Positions 44,842 through 53,525 of a stretch of 64,000 nucleotides of DNA are shown here, one piece after another; position 1 is the stretch's first letter, and each line of letters begins with the position of its first letter. Position numbers and translations under genes: made by a program. The notes below the pieces were generated by a model. The model was not told where the DNA came from. It ran no database searches and saw only the letters and a list, made by a program, of their open reading frames with translations. Source of the stretch: Roseibium suaedae. Its GTDB lineage: Bacteria; Pseudomonadota; Alphaproteobacteria; Rhizobiales; Stappiaceae. The DNA lies in NCBI RefSeq assembly GCF_900142725.1, contig NZ_FRBW01000003.1:62001-126000 (forward strand), written 5' to 3'.

Positions 44842-45351
44842 ATGAAGAACAACTCGCCCCTGTCGAAACGGGCGGCCCGGCATGAGGTGTCCTACAGGCC
44901 CCTCATGCCGGAGGACATGCCGTTCCTGCGGCGTCTCTACAGAAGCACGCGGGAGGCTGAGCTTGCCCGCGTGCCTTGGAGCGAGACTGAAAAACAGTCC
45001 TTCAGCGACATGCAATTCAATGCGCAACACGCGCATTACCAGGAGCATTATCCCGATGCCGTCTGGCTTGTGATCGAACAGTCTGGCAAAGCCATCGGCA
45101 GACTTTATCTTGAACGCTGGTCTTCAGAGCATCGGATCATCGACATTGCGCTCATGCCCGAAATGCGCGGTGCAGGCATTGGCCGGGCGGTTCTCGAAGA
45201 TCTGATCGAAGAAGCCGCGGAGAACGGGAAAGCCGTTGGCATTCACGTTGAAAAGATGAACCCGGCCATGTCGCTTTATCGACGGCTCGGGTTTGAAACC
45301 GTCGAGGACAAGGGCGTCTACGATCTCCTGAAGTGGCAGCCGGCCTCCTAG
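44842..45351 (+). CDS. GNAT N-acetyltransferase
   Basis: 169 residues. GNAT fold: YRPLMPEDMPFLRRLYRSTR at the N-terminus, VWLVIEQSGKAIGRLYLERW (strands 2-4), the acetyl-CoA loop at IALMPEMRGAGIGRAVLEDLI (R-G-x-G-I/G pattern), and the C-terminal NPAMSLYRRLGFETVEDKGVYDLLKW. Substrate unknown. It is the last plus-strand gene of the tail-collar unit and ends 21 bp before the convergent DUF6916-like gene; in my experience such GNATs accompany tail-collar/DUF6916 gene sets, so it may modify a member of the module. Confidence 0.85.
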   Translation: MKNNSPLSKRAARHEVSYRPLMPEDMPFLRRLYRSTREAELARVPWSETEKQSFSDMQFNAQHAHYQEHYPDAVWLVIEQSGKAIGRLYLERWSSEHRIIDIALMPEMRGAGIGRAVLEDLIEEAAENGKAVGIHVEKMNPAMSLYRRLGFETVEDKGVYDLLKWQPAS

Positions 45352-45372
45352 CGGCCGGCTGGCCGCAAGGTC

Positions 45373-45666
45373 TCAGGTGAAAATCACTTCGTACTGAAAT
45401 CCGGTTGTTTTCTCGGCGACGGGAACAACGAAGAAGTCATGCTGGCCGAGCCCCTCATGGGCAAAGCTGTAGATCCGTTGCGGCAGAAACGGATCCTGTG
45501 GTCCTTGCCAAAGAAGGGAGAAGGCTCCGCCTTCCCGCATGCCGGAGCCCATGGACTTGACCTCTACGAGTTTCAACTCAACAGCGTCCTGTCCGTCGGA
45601 GACAGAAAAGACTTCGCCTTCAACCGGCTTGAAGTCCTCGATGGTCAATTTCTCAAGCATACGCAT
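45373..45666 (-). CDS. DUF6916-like protein
   Basis: 97 residues from ATG 45666, which has AGGA seven bases upstream; in-frame ATGs at 45687 and 45660 are alternatives. The pattern matches DUF6916 as I know it: FKPVEGEVFSV, LKLVEVKSMGSG, GAFSLLWQGPQDPFLPQRIY, HEGLGQHDFFVVPV and the ending TTGFQYEVIF. Small cytosolic beta-rich protein without known function. Convergent with the GNAT gene; families of this type tend to sit beside tail-collar genes, which supports treating 41.9-45.7 kb as one module. Confidence 0.75.
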   Translation of the reverse strand: MRMLEKLTIEDFKPVEGEVFSVSDGQDAVELKLVEVKSMGSGMREGGAFSLLWQGPQDPFLPQRIYSFAHEGLGQHDFFVVPVAEKTTGFQYEVIFT

Positions 45667-45884
45667 CCATTCATCCTGTAAATTCATCAAATATCTTGCG
45701 GATTGAACTAAGGCCGAGCGCAAAACGCAGCCGGGTTTTCCTCCTGATGACCCGCAAGCTCGAAAATTTGTAGAGCACCGTTCTGACTGGTGCAATCGAT
45801 CATTTCGGCAATTTCAGGATGTGTGAGCGTGCCACTCAAAAGGAAGTTTTTGGCAGGGGCATCGCAAAAATACCGGAACAGGTC

Positions 45885-45915
45885 TTGAAGCTATAGGGAC
45901 TAGAGGTCCTACACA
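45885..45915 (+). promoter_or_regulatory. MerR-family (ZntR/PbrR/CadR-type) metal-responsive promoter
   Basis: -35 TTGAAG (45885-45890) and -10-like TACACA (45910-45915) are separated by 19 bp, the overlong spacing typical of MerR-controlled promoters. The spacer carries the imperfect dyad CTATAGGGACTAGAG (45891-45905), nearly the same as the PbrR-type operator core I recall (CTATAGTAACTAGAG). It lies 27 bp before the P-type ATPase start. The regulator gene is not in this window. Confidence 0.7.
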
Positions 45916-45941
45916 GGAGTTGATCAGGAAAGGATTGACCC

Positions 45942-48170
45942 ATGACCAGCTCCCTGCAGAGCCGTTTCCGTGTTTCCGGAATGGATTGCGCCAGTTGCGC
46001 CGCCAAGATCGACACGGCCGTCCGCCGCCATGCCGGCGTTGAAGATGCAGCCGTCTCCGTCTCTGCGGCTACCCTGACTGTGACCCATTCCACCGAAACC
46101 GATCTCCAGGGACTTGGCCGGAAGATCAAGGGGCTTGGCTATGAACTGACACCCCTTCCCTCTGGCTCCGGCCCTTCCGCTTCTACCAAGGATGAGAAGC
46201 CGGGAGACCATGATTCCTGTGGCTGCGGCCACGACCATGAGCACCATGACCATGGAGATCATGACCATGGTGAAGAAGACGGGCACGGGCATCATCATGA
46301 ACCGTTGGACGGGCCCTGGTGGAAGAGCAAGAAGGGAATGCAAACCCTTCTGACGGGGGGAGCTGTTCTCATCGCCTATGGCGCAACCTTGGCCATGCCA
46401 TCCCTCGAACCCTATGCCTTCACGCTCGCCATGCTGTTTGGCCTTGTTCCGATCGCAAGGCGCGCGGTCATGGCAGCCCTTGCAGGCACACCGTTTTCCA
46501 TCGAGATGCTCATGACCGTTGCGGCTCTCGGCGCTGTCATTCTTCAGGCAACGGAAGAGGCCGCGATGGTCGTGTTCCTGTTCCTGATCGGGGAGTTGCT
46601 GGAAGGAGTGGCCGCAAGAAAGGCCCGCGACGGCATCACCGCTCTCAGTGCCCTGGTGCCCAAAACCGCCTTTCTGGAAACAGACACCGGCATTTCGGAA
46701 GTTCCTGCAGACAGCCTGACGGTCGGCGCCAGCATTCTGGTCCGTCCGGGGGACCGGGTGCCGGCAGATGGCACGATCCTGTCGGGAAGTAGCTCCCTGA
46801 ACGAAGCACCGGTGACGGGCGAGAGCGTGCCGGTTCACAAGCAGGCTGGCGATGCGGTTCTGGCAGGCACCATCAATGGCGATGGCGCCTTGACGGTCCA
46901 GGTGACGGCTGCGGCCCAGGACAACACGATTGCCCGTGTCGTGAAGCTGGTTGAAGAAGCTCAAGAGACAAAAGCGCCAACCGAGCGGTTCATCGACCGC
47001 TTCGCCCGCTACTACACCCCAGGTGTTGTGGTGGTGGCCGCGCTGGTGGCGGTCCTGCCGCCGCTTCTGGCCGGTGCGAGCTGGAACGAGTGGGTCTACA
47101 AGGGCCTCGCTATCCTGCTCATCGGCTGCCCTTGCGCTCTGGTGATCTCGACGCCGGCTGCAATTGCGGCCTCCCTGTCCGCTGGCGCAAGGCGTGGCCT
47201 TCTGATGAAGGGCGGCGCGGTGCTGGAACAGCTCGGCCGCCTCACAGCCATTGCTTTTGACAAGACCGGGACCCTTACCGAAGGCAAGCCGCAGGTAACC
47301 GGCATTCTTGCGTTTGACCTTCCTGAGGCAGAGGTTCTCAGGCTGGCGGCCGCCCTTGAGACCGGGTCCAATCATCCGCTGGCCGAGGCAATTCTGGCAA
47401 GAGCAAAGGCCGATGGTCTTTCCCTGCCGTCTGCCCAGAACAACGCAGCCCTTGGCGGCAAGGGCGTGCTCGGTCTCGTTGAGGGCAAGGAGATCTTCCT
47501 CGGCTCCGTCAAGGCAGCAGCAAACCTGGCAACGCTGACACCAGATCAGCTTCAGGAAATCGAAAGCCTTCATGACCAGGGACAGACCGTTTCCGTTCTC
47601 ATTGCCGATGGCAAGATCGCCGGAGCCATCGCCATGCGCGATGAGCCGCGGGAGGACACGGTTCAGGGTCTCGAATTGCTTTCGTCTGCTGGTATCCGCA
47701 CGATCATGCTGACGGGAGACAATGCGCGTACGGCCAAGGCAATCAGCGAAAAGCTCGGCATCGAAATGCAGGCGGATCTTCTGCCGGAAGACAAGCAGCG
47801 CATTGTGACCGAGCTGAAAAGGCAAGGCTTCGTGGTGGGCAAGGTGGGGGACGGCATCAATGATGCCCCTGCCCTTGCTGCCGCTGATATCGGCATTGCC
47901 ATGGGCGGTGGAACTGATGTCGCGCTCGAAACCGCGGATGCTGCCGTGCTTCACGGCCGGGTCTCGGATGTGGCCGCCATGATTCGCCTGTCGCAAAGGA
48001 CCATGCGCAACATTTTCCAGAACATCACCATCGCGCTGGGACTGAAGGCCGTCTTCCTGGTGACCACGATCGCAGGCATCACCGGGCTCTGGCCCGCCAT
48101 TCTGGCTGATACGGGAGCAACGGTTCTGGTGACGCTCAATGCCTTGCGGCTGCTGCGTCCGGTGCGTTGA
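45942..48170 (+). CDS. Heavy-metal P-type ATPase, Zn/Cd/Pb type (ZntA-like)
   Basis: 742 residues. HMA domain with MDCASCAAK (Cys16, Cys19), then a His/Asp-rich linker (HDHEHHDHGDHDHG, residues about 90-115) able to hold zinc, and eight membrane helices. The ion-path CPC motif is at 396-398 (GCPCALVIS), the phosphorylated Asp440 in DKTGTLTEGKP, and the hinge GDGINDAPALAAADIG. A CPC motif with metal-rich N-terminus points to Zn(II)/Cd(II)/Pb(II) export. AAGGA precedes the ATG. The promoter looks MerR-controlled. The last 35 bp overlap the 3' end of the convergent histidine kinase gene. Confidence 0.93.
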   Translation: MTSSLQSRFRVSGMDCASCAAKIDTAVRRHAGVEDAAVSVSAATLTVTHSTETDLQGLGRKIKGLGYELTPLPSGSGPSASTKDEKPGDHDSCGCGHDHEHHDHGDHDHGEEDGHGHHHEPLDGPWWKSKKGMQTLLTGGAVLIAYGATLAMPSLEPYAFTLAMLFGLVPIARRAVMAALAGTPFSIEMLMTVAALGAVILQATEEAAMVVFLFLIGELLEGVAARKARDGITALSALVPKTAFLETDTGISEVPADSLTVGASILVRPGDRVPADGTILSGSSSLNEAPVTGESVPVHKQAGDAVLAGTINGDGALTVQVTAAAQDNTIARVVKLVEEAQETKAPTERFIDRFARYYTPGVVVVAALVAVLPPLLAGASWNEWVYKGLAILLIGCPCALVISTPAAIAASLSAGARRGLLMKGGAVLEQLGRLTAIAFDKTGTLTEGKPQVTGILAFDLPEAEVLRLAAALETGSNHPLAEAILARAKADGLSLPSAQNNAALGGKGVLGLVEGKEIFLGSVKAAANLATLTPDQLQEIESLHDQGQTVSVLIADGKIAGAIAMRDEPREDTVQGLELLSSAGIRTIMLTGDNARTAKAISEKLGIEMQADLLPEDKQRIVTELKRQGFVVGKVGDGINDAPALAAADIGIAMGGGTDVALETADAAVLHGRVSDVAAMIRLSQRTMRNIFQNITIALGLKAVFLVTTIAGITGLWPAILADTGATVLVTLNALRLLRPVR

Positions 48171-50283
48171 TCAGGACTTCACGCCTGTCAGTCTCAACCG
48201 GGAAGCTGAGAGTTACGACCGTTCCTTCCCCTTGCACCGAGGCAATCCGGACATCCCCGCCGGATTGCCGCATGAACCCATAGACCATGGCCAGTCCCAG
48301 GCCGGCACCGCCGGTCTCGGACCGGGTGGTGAAATAGGGTTCAAACGCCTTGTCCGCGACGTCCGGCGACATGCCGACGCCCTTGTCTTTCACGCTGATC
48401 TCCAGAAAGCGGCCGGATAGGTTGCTGGAGAGGGTGATCGGACCGCCACCCGGCATGGCAGCGGACGCATTGAGGCAAAGGTTCAGGATCGATTGCTCGA
48501 ACAGGGCCGGGTCGATCTGGGCTGCGGGAAGATTGGCATCGGTCTGAAGCCGGACCGAACAGTCTGGTCCGACAGCAATTTCCAGAACATCGGTCATGCC
48601 GCGCAGAAAGGCCGCCACATCCAGCGGCCTTGGATTGATCGGCTGCTGACTGCCAACGGAGAGCATGCTGCTTGCCAGCGCCCTGCCCCGGTCAGCGGCC
48701 TTGCGGATGCGTGCAATGTGCCGGCGCTGCTTGTCATCAAACCGGTCATCCCGCTCCAGAAGACCCAGGCTTCCGGTTATGATGCCGATCATGTTGCCCA
48801 CTTCATGGCTCACCTGATGGGTCATGCGCATGAAACCATCCAGCCGTTGAGACTTGGCCGCTTCCGCTTCCTGCCGGTCGGCCTGGGTGATGTCGCGGGC
48901 AAGCAGGATCACGCCGCCATCGGGTTGGCGTGAGAGTGAAATCTCCGTCACTTTGCCGCTGGCATCCCTGTGGCGGACCGAAATCGCCCCCTCCAGATCG
49001 CCGGGGGCGCCTTCCCCAGGCAGGAGCGCCGGGTCAATCTCTGGAATGGTCTCGACGAACCGGTGCAGGGCCAGCTTGCGGGCAGACCCCTTGCGACCCA
49101 TCAACTGGATCACGCGCCGGTTCATGGTGATCGGTTTTCCCGTCGGGTCGAACAGGGCGATGCCTTCATTCATGCTGCGGAACGTGGAACGGATCGTGCG
49201 GGCAGCAGCCTCGGCGGTGCGCCGCAGGCGCGTGACGCGCTCGACGCTTTCCCGGAAGGCGCGGAATGCTTCGCGCAGCTGTAACAGCTCGCTCTCATCG
49301 CCTTCATACTCGGGCGGTCCGACGTCCTTGCGGCCTTTTGCGAGCTCATTCATGCCCTTGGCCAGATCCACGATGCCGCGTGAAACGCGCATCACGGTAC
49401 GGATGGACAAAATGGCCGCAATCATCACCAGCAGGGCTGCAAACGCGGTCACCGTGAGGAAACGGGTCAGGCTCTGGGACGCGGAATGAATGTTTGCATC
49501 GAGGGTCCTGGTGACGATTTCGGATTGGGTTTCTGTTGCTTCCGACAAGTCCCGCGCCACCTGGTTCAACCGGACGACGGAAGACCGGATGGCATACATT
49601 TCCAGGAGATACTGGGTCTGGGCATCGAACACCCGGTCATAGGGAACGAGGATATCTGCTGGCAGTGGCGGCGGTCCCGCGATCGGGTCAACGGTCGTGG
49701 TTTCCTGAACATATCTGCGGCGCAGTTCGCCAAGCTGGAACAAACTGTCCGCGGTAGAGACGAGCTGCACGATGGAGTTCAAGCGTCGTCTCAAGTCCTT
49801 GTTAGAAATGTCGCTGTTTACGGCGATTTCCCCCAGTGCAGTTGCTGCCTTTGCCTTGTGCTGCTGGGCGGCTTCTGCATTGGCCGCCAGCAGAAGCGTC
49901 TGTTCGCGGATCGCCTGCAGCAAGGAAATGATGCGCTCTTCCGCCTCACCATAGACGGCTCCGCCCGAGGGCTGGCGCTGAACCGCAGCCAGAAGCGTGT
50001 CCGCCTGTTCGACCAGCGTCCTGCTCTTTGCCGAGACCCGGTAAGGCGACGTGGCGTTGATCAGGAAGGGTGCGCTGGAAACGAGATCGGACACTTGCCG
50101 GGATACCAGCGATGCCTTGGCAAGGCTGGAATAGGCATCCAGCCTGTAGGCCGTCATCTCGTCCCGCGCCTTGGCGAGGCCATAGATGGCAATCGCGGAA
50201 AGACAAATCACCAGGACACAGATGAGCCCGATGGCAAAGGGCAGCCGGAAGGCAATGGAGGACAGGAAGGGACGGCTGATCAC
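48136..50283 (-). CDS. Sensor histidine kinase
   Basis: 715 residues. Membrane helix at about 13-35, a ~235-residue helical periplasmic sensor, a second helix at about 270-292, HAMP, a PAS-like segment (STFRSMNEGIALFDPTGKPITMNRRV), a HisKA domain with the phosphorylated His near 498 (THQVSHEVGNMIG) and a full ATPase domain (NLCLNASAAM, DKGVGM, TGGAGLGLAMV). The ATG is overlapped by the response-regulator stop (ATGA), so it is the second gene of a two-gene unit. Divergent from an AfuABC-like transporter, it probably controls that transporter. Ligand unknown. Confidence 0.92.
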   Translation of the reverse strand: MISRPFLSSIAFRLPFAIGLICVLVICLSAIAIYGLAKARDEMTAYRLDAYSSLAKASLVSRQVSDLVSSAPFLINATSPYRVSAKSRTLVEQADTLLAAVQRQPSGGAVYGEAEERIISLLQAIREQTLLLAANAEAAQQHKAKAATALGEIAVNSDISNKDLRRRLNSIVQLVSTADSLFQLGELRRRYVQETTTVDPIAGPPPLPADILVPYDRVFDAQTQYLLEMYAIRSSVVRLNQVARDLSEATETQSEIVTRTLDANIHSASQSLTRFLTVTAFAALLVMIAAILSIRTVMRVSRGIVDLAKGMNELAKGRKDVGPPEYEGDESELLQLREAFRAFRESVERVTRLRRTAEAAARTIRSTFRSMNEGIALFDPTGKPITMNRRVIQLMGRKGSARKLALHRFVETIPEIDPALLPGEGAPGDLEGAISVRHRDASGKVTEISLSRQPDGGVILLARDITQADRQEAEAAKSQRLDGFMRMTHQVSHEVGNMIGIITGSLGLLERDDRFDDKQRRHIARIRKAADRGRALASSMLSVGSQQPINPRPLDVAAFLRGMTDVLEIAVGPDCSVRLQTDANLPAAQIDPALFEQSILNLCLNASAAMPGGGPITLSSNLSGRFLEISVKDKGVGMSPDVADKAFEPYFTTRSETGGAGLGLAMVYGFMRQSGGDVRIASVQGEGTVVTLSFPVETDRREVLINAPDAAAARH

Positions 50284-51032
50284 GGAACCTGAGGCCCGCC
50301 CCCGTCCAGGTGCAGGATATAGCCTTTGCCGCGGCGGGTGCGGATATGTCGGGGCAGATCAGGGTTGGGTTCGATCTTGCGCCGCAGCCGCAACACCAGC
50401 ACATCCACGTTCCTGTCCACATGCCGGTCTGTTTCGGCGCCAAGCTGTTCGAGGATCTGCGCCCTGCTAACCGGCTTGTCCGGTGTCGACGCCAGGATCT
50501 CCAGAAGCGAAAACTCGGCAGAAGTCAGCGTCCGGCTCGGGTCACTGTTGCAGGTCGCCCGCCGGCCGGACAGATCCACGGACCAATCGCCCAGGATCAG
50601 ATGACCATTTGACGGCACAATCGGCGGCTCGGGCAAGATCTGATCGGAGCGGATGGCCGGGTTGGTCCTGCGCAGAACGGCCTTGATGCGGGCGGTCAGT
50701 TCAATGGGTTCGAAAGGCTTGACCACATAGTCATCCGCAGCGGTTTCAAGCCCTAGCACCCGGTCGGCTGCACTTCCGGCGGCCGTCACCATGACGATGC
50801 CCACATCGCGCTCGCTGCGGAGCTTCTGGGCAAAGGTGCGTCCAGATGTGCCCGGCAGGTTGTGATCGACCAGAACCAGACTTACATCCTGCTGCGACAG
50901 GATGGTGGCGGCCTCTTCCGCCGACCCGGCACAAACCGGCTCCCACCCTTCTGCCTCTATTAGATCGCAGATGAGTTCCGACATGTCCGGATCGTCTTCC
51001 ACGATCAGGATTCGAACCTTTTGACTCAGCAC
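50280..51032 (-). CDS. OmpR-family response regulator
   Basis: 250 residues. Receiver with acidic pocket VEDDPD (residues 11-16), phosphoacceptor Asp56 in LVLVDHNLPG, and Lys in DDYVVKPFEP; the C-terminal winged-helix DNA-binding domain (LTSAEFSLLEILAS, SRAQILEQLG, RNVDVLVLRLRRKIEP, IRTRRGKGYIL) is complete. It overlaps the kinase start by 4 bp. The divergent spacer holds tandem TTGTAACAA repeats, a likely binding site. Confidence 0.93.
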   Translation of the reverse strand: MLSQKVRILIVEDDPDMSELICDLIEAEGWEPVCAGSAEEAATILSQQDVSLVLVDHNLPGTSGRTFAQKLRSERDVGIVMVTAAGSAADRVLGLETAADDYVVKPFEPIELTARIKAVLRRTNPAIRSDQILPEPPIVPSNGHLILGDWSVDLSGRRATCNSDPSRTLTSAEFSLLEILASTPDKPVSRAQILEQLGAETDRHVDRNVDVLVLRLRRKIEPNPDLPRHIRTRRGKGYILHLDGGGPQVP

Positions 51033-51101
51033 ACTTCAATCCTCCCGCCGATATCATAGAAGCAGCGGCCGGTAAGTTCAAAGTCCTGATTTTACTTGGA
51101 T

Positions 51102-51128
51102 TTGTAACAATTGTAACAATTGCAAGAC
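51102..51128. promoter_or_regulatory. Tandem TTGTAACAA direct repeats, likely response-regulator site
   Basis: TTGTAACAA at 51102-51110 and again at 51111-51119, followed by a partial third copy (TTGCAAGAC, 51120-51128), in the divergent spacer between the response regulator and the first binding-protein gene. OmpR-family regulators bind such head-to-tail repeats. A 7-bp inverted repeat GCAACAA/TTGTTGC (51153-51159 with 51174-51180) follows closer to the transporter. Confidence 0.55.
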
Positions 51129-51247
51129 GTGAAACTCTTTTAACCCCTACCTGCAACAACAGTAACCAATCTCTTGTTGCGCCTCGACCGCCGCCAACCC
51201 ATGCTTGGGCACCTTCGGGAAGAGGACCCGAAGGCGGGAGGATCAAG

Positions 51248-52270
51248 GTGAAAGCAAAGCTTGCGGTCAGCGCAGTGCTTGCCCTTTGGGCATGCAGCGC
51301 GGTTCCATCACATGCCGAAGAACGGTTGACCGTTCTGTGCGGCGTTGATGAGGACTGGTGCGCGGCTATGGAAGCTGCCTTTGAGAGCCGTACCGGCCTC
51401 GACATCCTCATGAGCCGCAAGAGCACAGGCGAGATTCTCGATGAAATCCGCGCCCGCCGCGATGCACCCACAGTGGATGTCTGGTGGGGCGGAACAGGCG
51501 ACACCCATCTTCAGGCAGCGGCCGAAGGGCTCCTCGAACCCTACACATCATCCGCAGAAGCAGATCTCCTGCCCTGGGCACGGAATTTCCACGAGATGTC
51601 ACAGGGTCAGGCATCCGGCATCTACGCCGGAGCATTGGGCTTTGCCTATAATGTAACGGAGCTGGAAGCCAGGAAGCTGCCTGCTCCCACATGCTGGAAC
51701 GACCTGACCTCCCCGGCCTACCGCGGCCTCGTGCAGATCGCCAATCCGGAAACTTCCGGCACCGCCTATACGGCGCTTGCCACACTCATCCAGTTGTTCG
51801 GTGAGGATGAGGCTTTCACCTACATCCGCGAACTCAGCGCAAATGTTTCAAGTTTCACCACCACTGGCTCCGCTCCCGTGAAGGCTGCGGCCCGCGGCGA
51901 GACCATGATCGGCATTTCCTTCATCCATGACGCGGTGACCCAGAAGAGCGCGGGCGCTCCGCTTGCCATCGTCGCTCCCTGTGAAGGCACCGGCTACGAG
52001 ATTGGAGCGGTCAGCATTGTCCGGGGCACCCGGCTCGTGACGCTTGCGCAGACATTCGTGGATTTCACCTTGAGCGCTGAGGGCCAGGCCACGGGCGCGG
52101 CATCGGGACAGAACCAGGTGCCGTCGAACGCAAAGGCGCTTTTGCCGGCAGCTGCACCGGATATCTCTCTGATCCGGATGGTGGATTACGATTTCGCGAC
52201 CTTCGGGTCACCTGACCAGAGGCGCAGGATACTGGACCGGTTTGAAAGAGAGGTTGCGCTCACGAACTGA
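51248..52270 (+). CDS. AfuA-like ABC transporter substrate-binding protein, copy 1
   Basis: 340 residues, GTG start with GGGAGG upstream. Signal peptide 1-23 (cleavage PSHA/EE). SBP_bac_6-type binding protein with VDVWWGGTGDTHLQAAAEG, YAGALGFAYN, IANPETSGTAYTALATLIQ and SFIHDAVTQ / CEGTGYEIGAVSI. It lacks the Tyr residues used by true FbpA-type ferric-binding proteins as far as I can tell. Close paralogue of the next gene, which suggests either two ligands or a dedicated receptor for the two-component sensor. First gene of the transporter operon, facing the two-component genes. Confidence 0.88.
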   Translation: MKAKLAVSAVLALWACSAVPSHAEERLTVLCGVDEDWCAAMEAAFESRTGLDILMSRKSTGEILDEIRARRDAPTVDVWWGGTGDTHLQAAAEGLLEPYTSSAEADLLPWARNFHEMSQGQASGIYAGALGFAYNVTELEARKLPAPTCWNDLTSPAYRGLVQIANPETSGTAYTALATLIQLFGEDEAFTYIRELSANVSSFTTTGSAPVKAAARGETMIGISFIHDAVTQKSAGAPLAIVAPCEGTGYEIGAVSIVRGTRLVTLAQTFVDFTLSAEGQATGAASGQNQVPSNAKALLPAAAPDISLIRMVDYDFATFGSPDQRRRILDRFEREVALTN

Positions 52271-52427
52271 CCGGCCGGGCCTTACCGCTCACAGCACAGA
52301 ACATGCCCAACGGGCTGCATTTCGCGGCGCCGGACGGAGGAGATTTGCCTCCGGTTCCGCTGAACAACCAAGGACACGCCGCATTCGGATGAACCGGATG
52401 ACGGCGGCCTTCAAGAGGAGGAATACC

Positions 52428-53456
52428 ATGTCGAAGAAGACACTTGCCATGCTGACCCTGGCGGCCGGAACCGCCCTTGGCACCAATGCGGCTCTTGCCG
52501 CTGGTGAACTGAACCTGATCTGTTCCGCGGACGTGGTGATCTGCGAACAGATGAAGGGTGACTTCGAGAAGTCCCATGACATCCAGGTCAACATGGTGCG
52601 CCTGTCTTCCGGCGAAACCTACGCAAAGGTGCGCGCCGAATCCCGCAACCCGAAGACCGACATCTGGTGGGCAGGCACCGGTGACCCGCATCTTCAGGCA
52701 GCCTCCGAAGGCCTGACCGAGGAATACAAGTCTGCAAAGCTGGACGAGTTGCATGACTGGGCAAAAAGCCAGGCAGAAAGCTCCGGCTACCGCACTGTCG
52801 GCGTTTACGCCGGTGCACTGGGCTGGGGCTACAACACTGACATCGCTGCAAAGAAGAACCTGTCCGAGCCGAAGTGCTGGGCGGATCTCCTGAAGCCCGA
52901 GCTCAAGGGTGAAATCCAGATTGCCAACCCGAACTCTTCGGGTACCGCCTACACCGCTCTGGCAACCCTGGTGCAGATCATGGGTGAAGACGAGGCCTTC
53001 GACTATCTGAAGAAACTGAACGACAACGTCTCGCAGTACACCAAGTCTGGCTCTGCTCCGGTCAAGGCCGCTGCCCGCGGTGAAACCGGTCTCGGCATCG
53101 TCTTCATGCATGATGCAGTGTCTCAGGTTGCCGAAGGATTCCCGGTGAAGGTTGAAGCTCCGTGCGAAGGCACCGGCTATGAAATCGGCTCCATGTCGAT
53201 CATCAAGGGCGCCCGCAACATGGACAACGCCAAGATCTGGTACGACTGGGCCCTGCAGCCGGACGTCCAGTCCCGCATGAAGGATGCCAAATCCTTCCAG
53301 CTGCCGTCCAACAAGAGCGCAGAGATCCCGAAAGAAGCTCCGCGTTTCGAGAACATCAAGCTGATCGACTACGATTTCACCACCTATGGCAACCCGGACA
53401 AGCGCAAGGCTCTGCTTGAGCGCTGGGACCGTGAAATCGGTTCCATCGCCAACTGA
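52428..53456 (+). CDS. AfuA-like ABC transporter substrate-binding protein, copy 2
   Basis: 342 residues from ATG 52428, preceded by AGAGGAGG; the longer frame to 52242 is not protein-like. Signal peptide 1-24 (AALA/AG). It shares the motifs of copy 1: TDIWWAGTGDPHLQAASEG, YAGALGWGYN, IANPNSSGTAYTALATLVQ, His228-Asp229 in FMHDAV, Glu247 in CEGTGYE. Annotated relatives are often called iron(III) transport proteins, but AfuA from Actinobacillus/E. coli binds hexose phosphates, and an HD...E arrangement like this one lies in that site as I recall. A phosphatase gene ends this operon. The strong ribosome site and separate leader suggest it is the main, abundant receptor. Confidence 0.88.
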   Translation: MSKKTLAMLTLAAGTALGTNAALAAGELNLICSADVVICEQMKGDFEKSHDIQVNMVRLSSGETYAKVRAESRNPKTDIWWAGTGDPHLQAASEGLTEEYKSAKLDELHDWAKSQAESSGYRTVGVYAGALGWGYNTDIAAKKNLSEPKCWADLLKPELKGEIQIANPNSSGTAYTALATLVQIMGEDEAFDYLKKLNDNVSQYTKSGSAPVKAAARGETGLGIVFMHDAVSQVAEGFPVKVEAPCEGTGYEIGSMSIIKGARNMDNAKIWYDWALQPDVQSRMKDAKSFQLPSNKSAEIPKEAPRFENIKLIDYDFTTYGNPDKRKALLERWDREIGSIAN

Positions 53457-53473
53457 GGCATGACTATCCACCT

Positions 53474-53504
53474 CGTCAGCATCAGGACCCTCCGGATGCT
53501 GACG
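53474..53504 (+). terminator. Strong hairpin after the second binding protein
   Basis: A 10-bp perfect stem (53474-53483 with 53495-53504) and 11-base loop 18 bp after the stop, with no T-tract. Such stem-loops after binding-protein genes usually stabilise the upstream mRNA and lower expression of the permease, rather than fully terminating. Confidence 0.6.
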
Positions 53505-53525
53505 GGCTGGCATCCTCCCGCGCCG

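Noticed and set aside
45924..47996. 690-codon minus-strand frame
   Set aside because: It is antisense to the P-type ATPase, whose motifs are complete.
48136..50283. Hybrid kinase or chemoreceptor
   Set aside because: HAMP is followed by PAS, HisKA and HATPase only; there is no receiver or MCP signalling domain, and the regulator is a separate gene.
52242..52427. N-terminal extension of the second binding protein
   Set aside because: It would bury the signal peptide; ATG 52428 has a strong AGGAGG site directly upstream.
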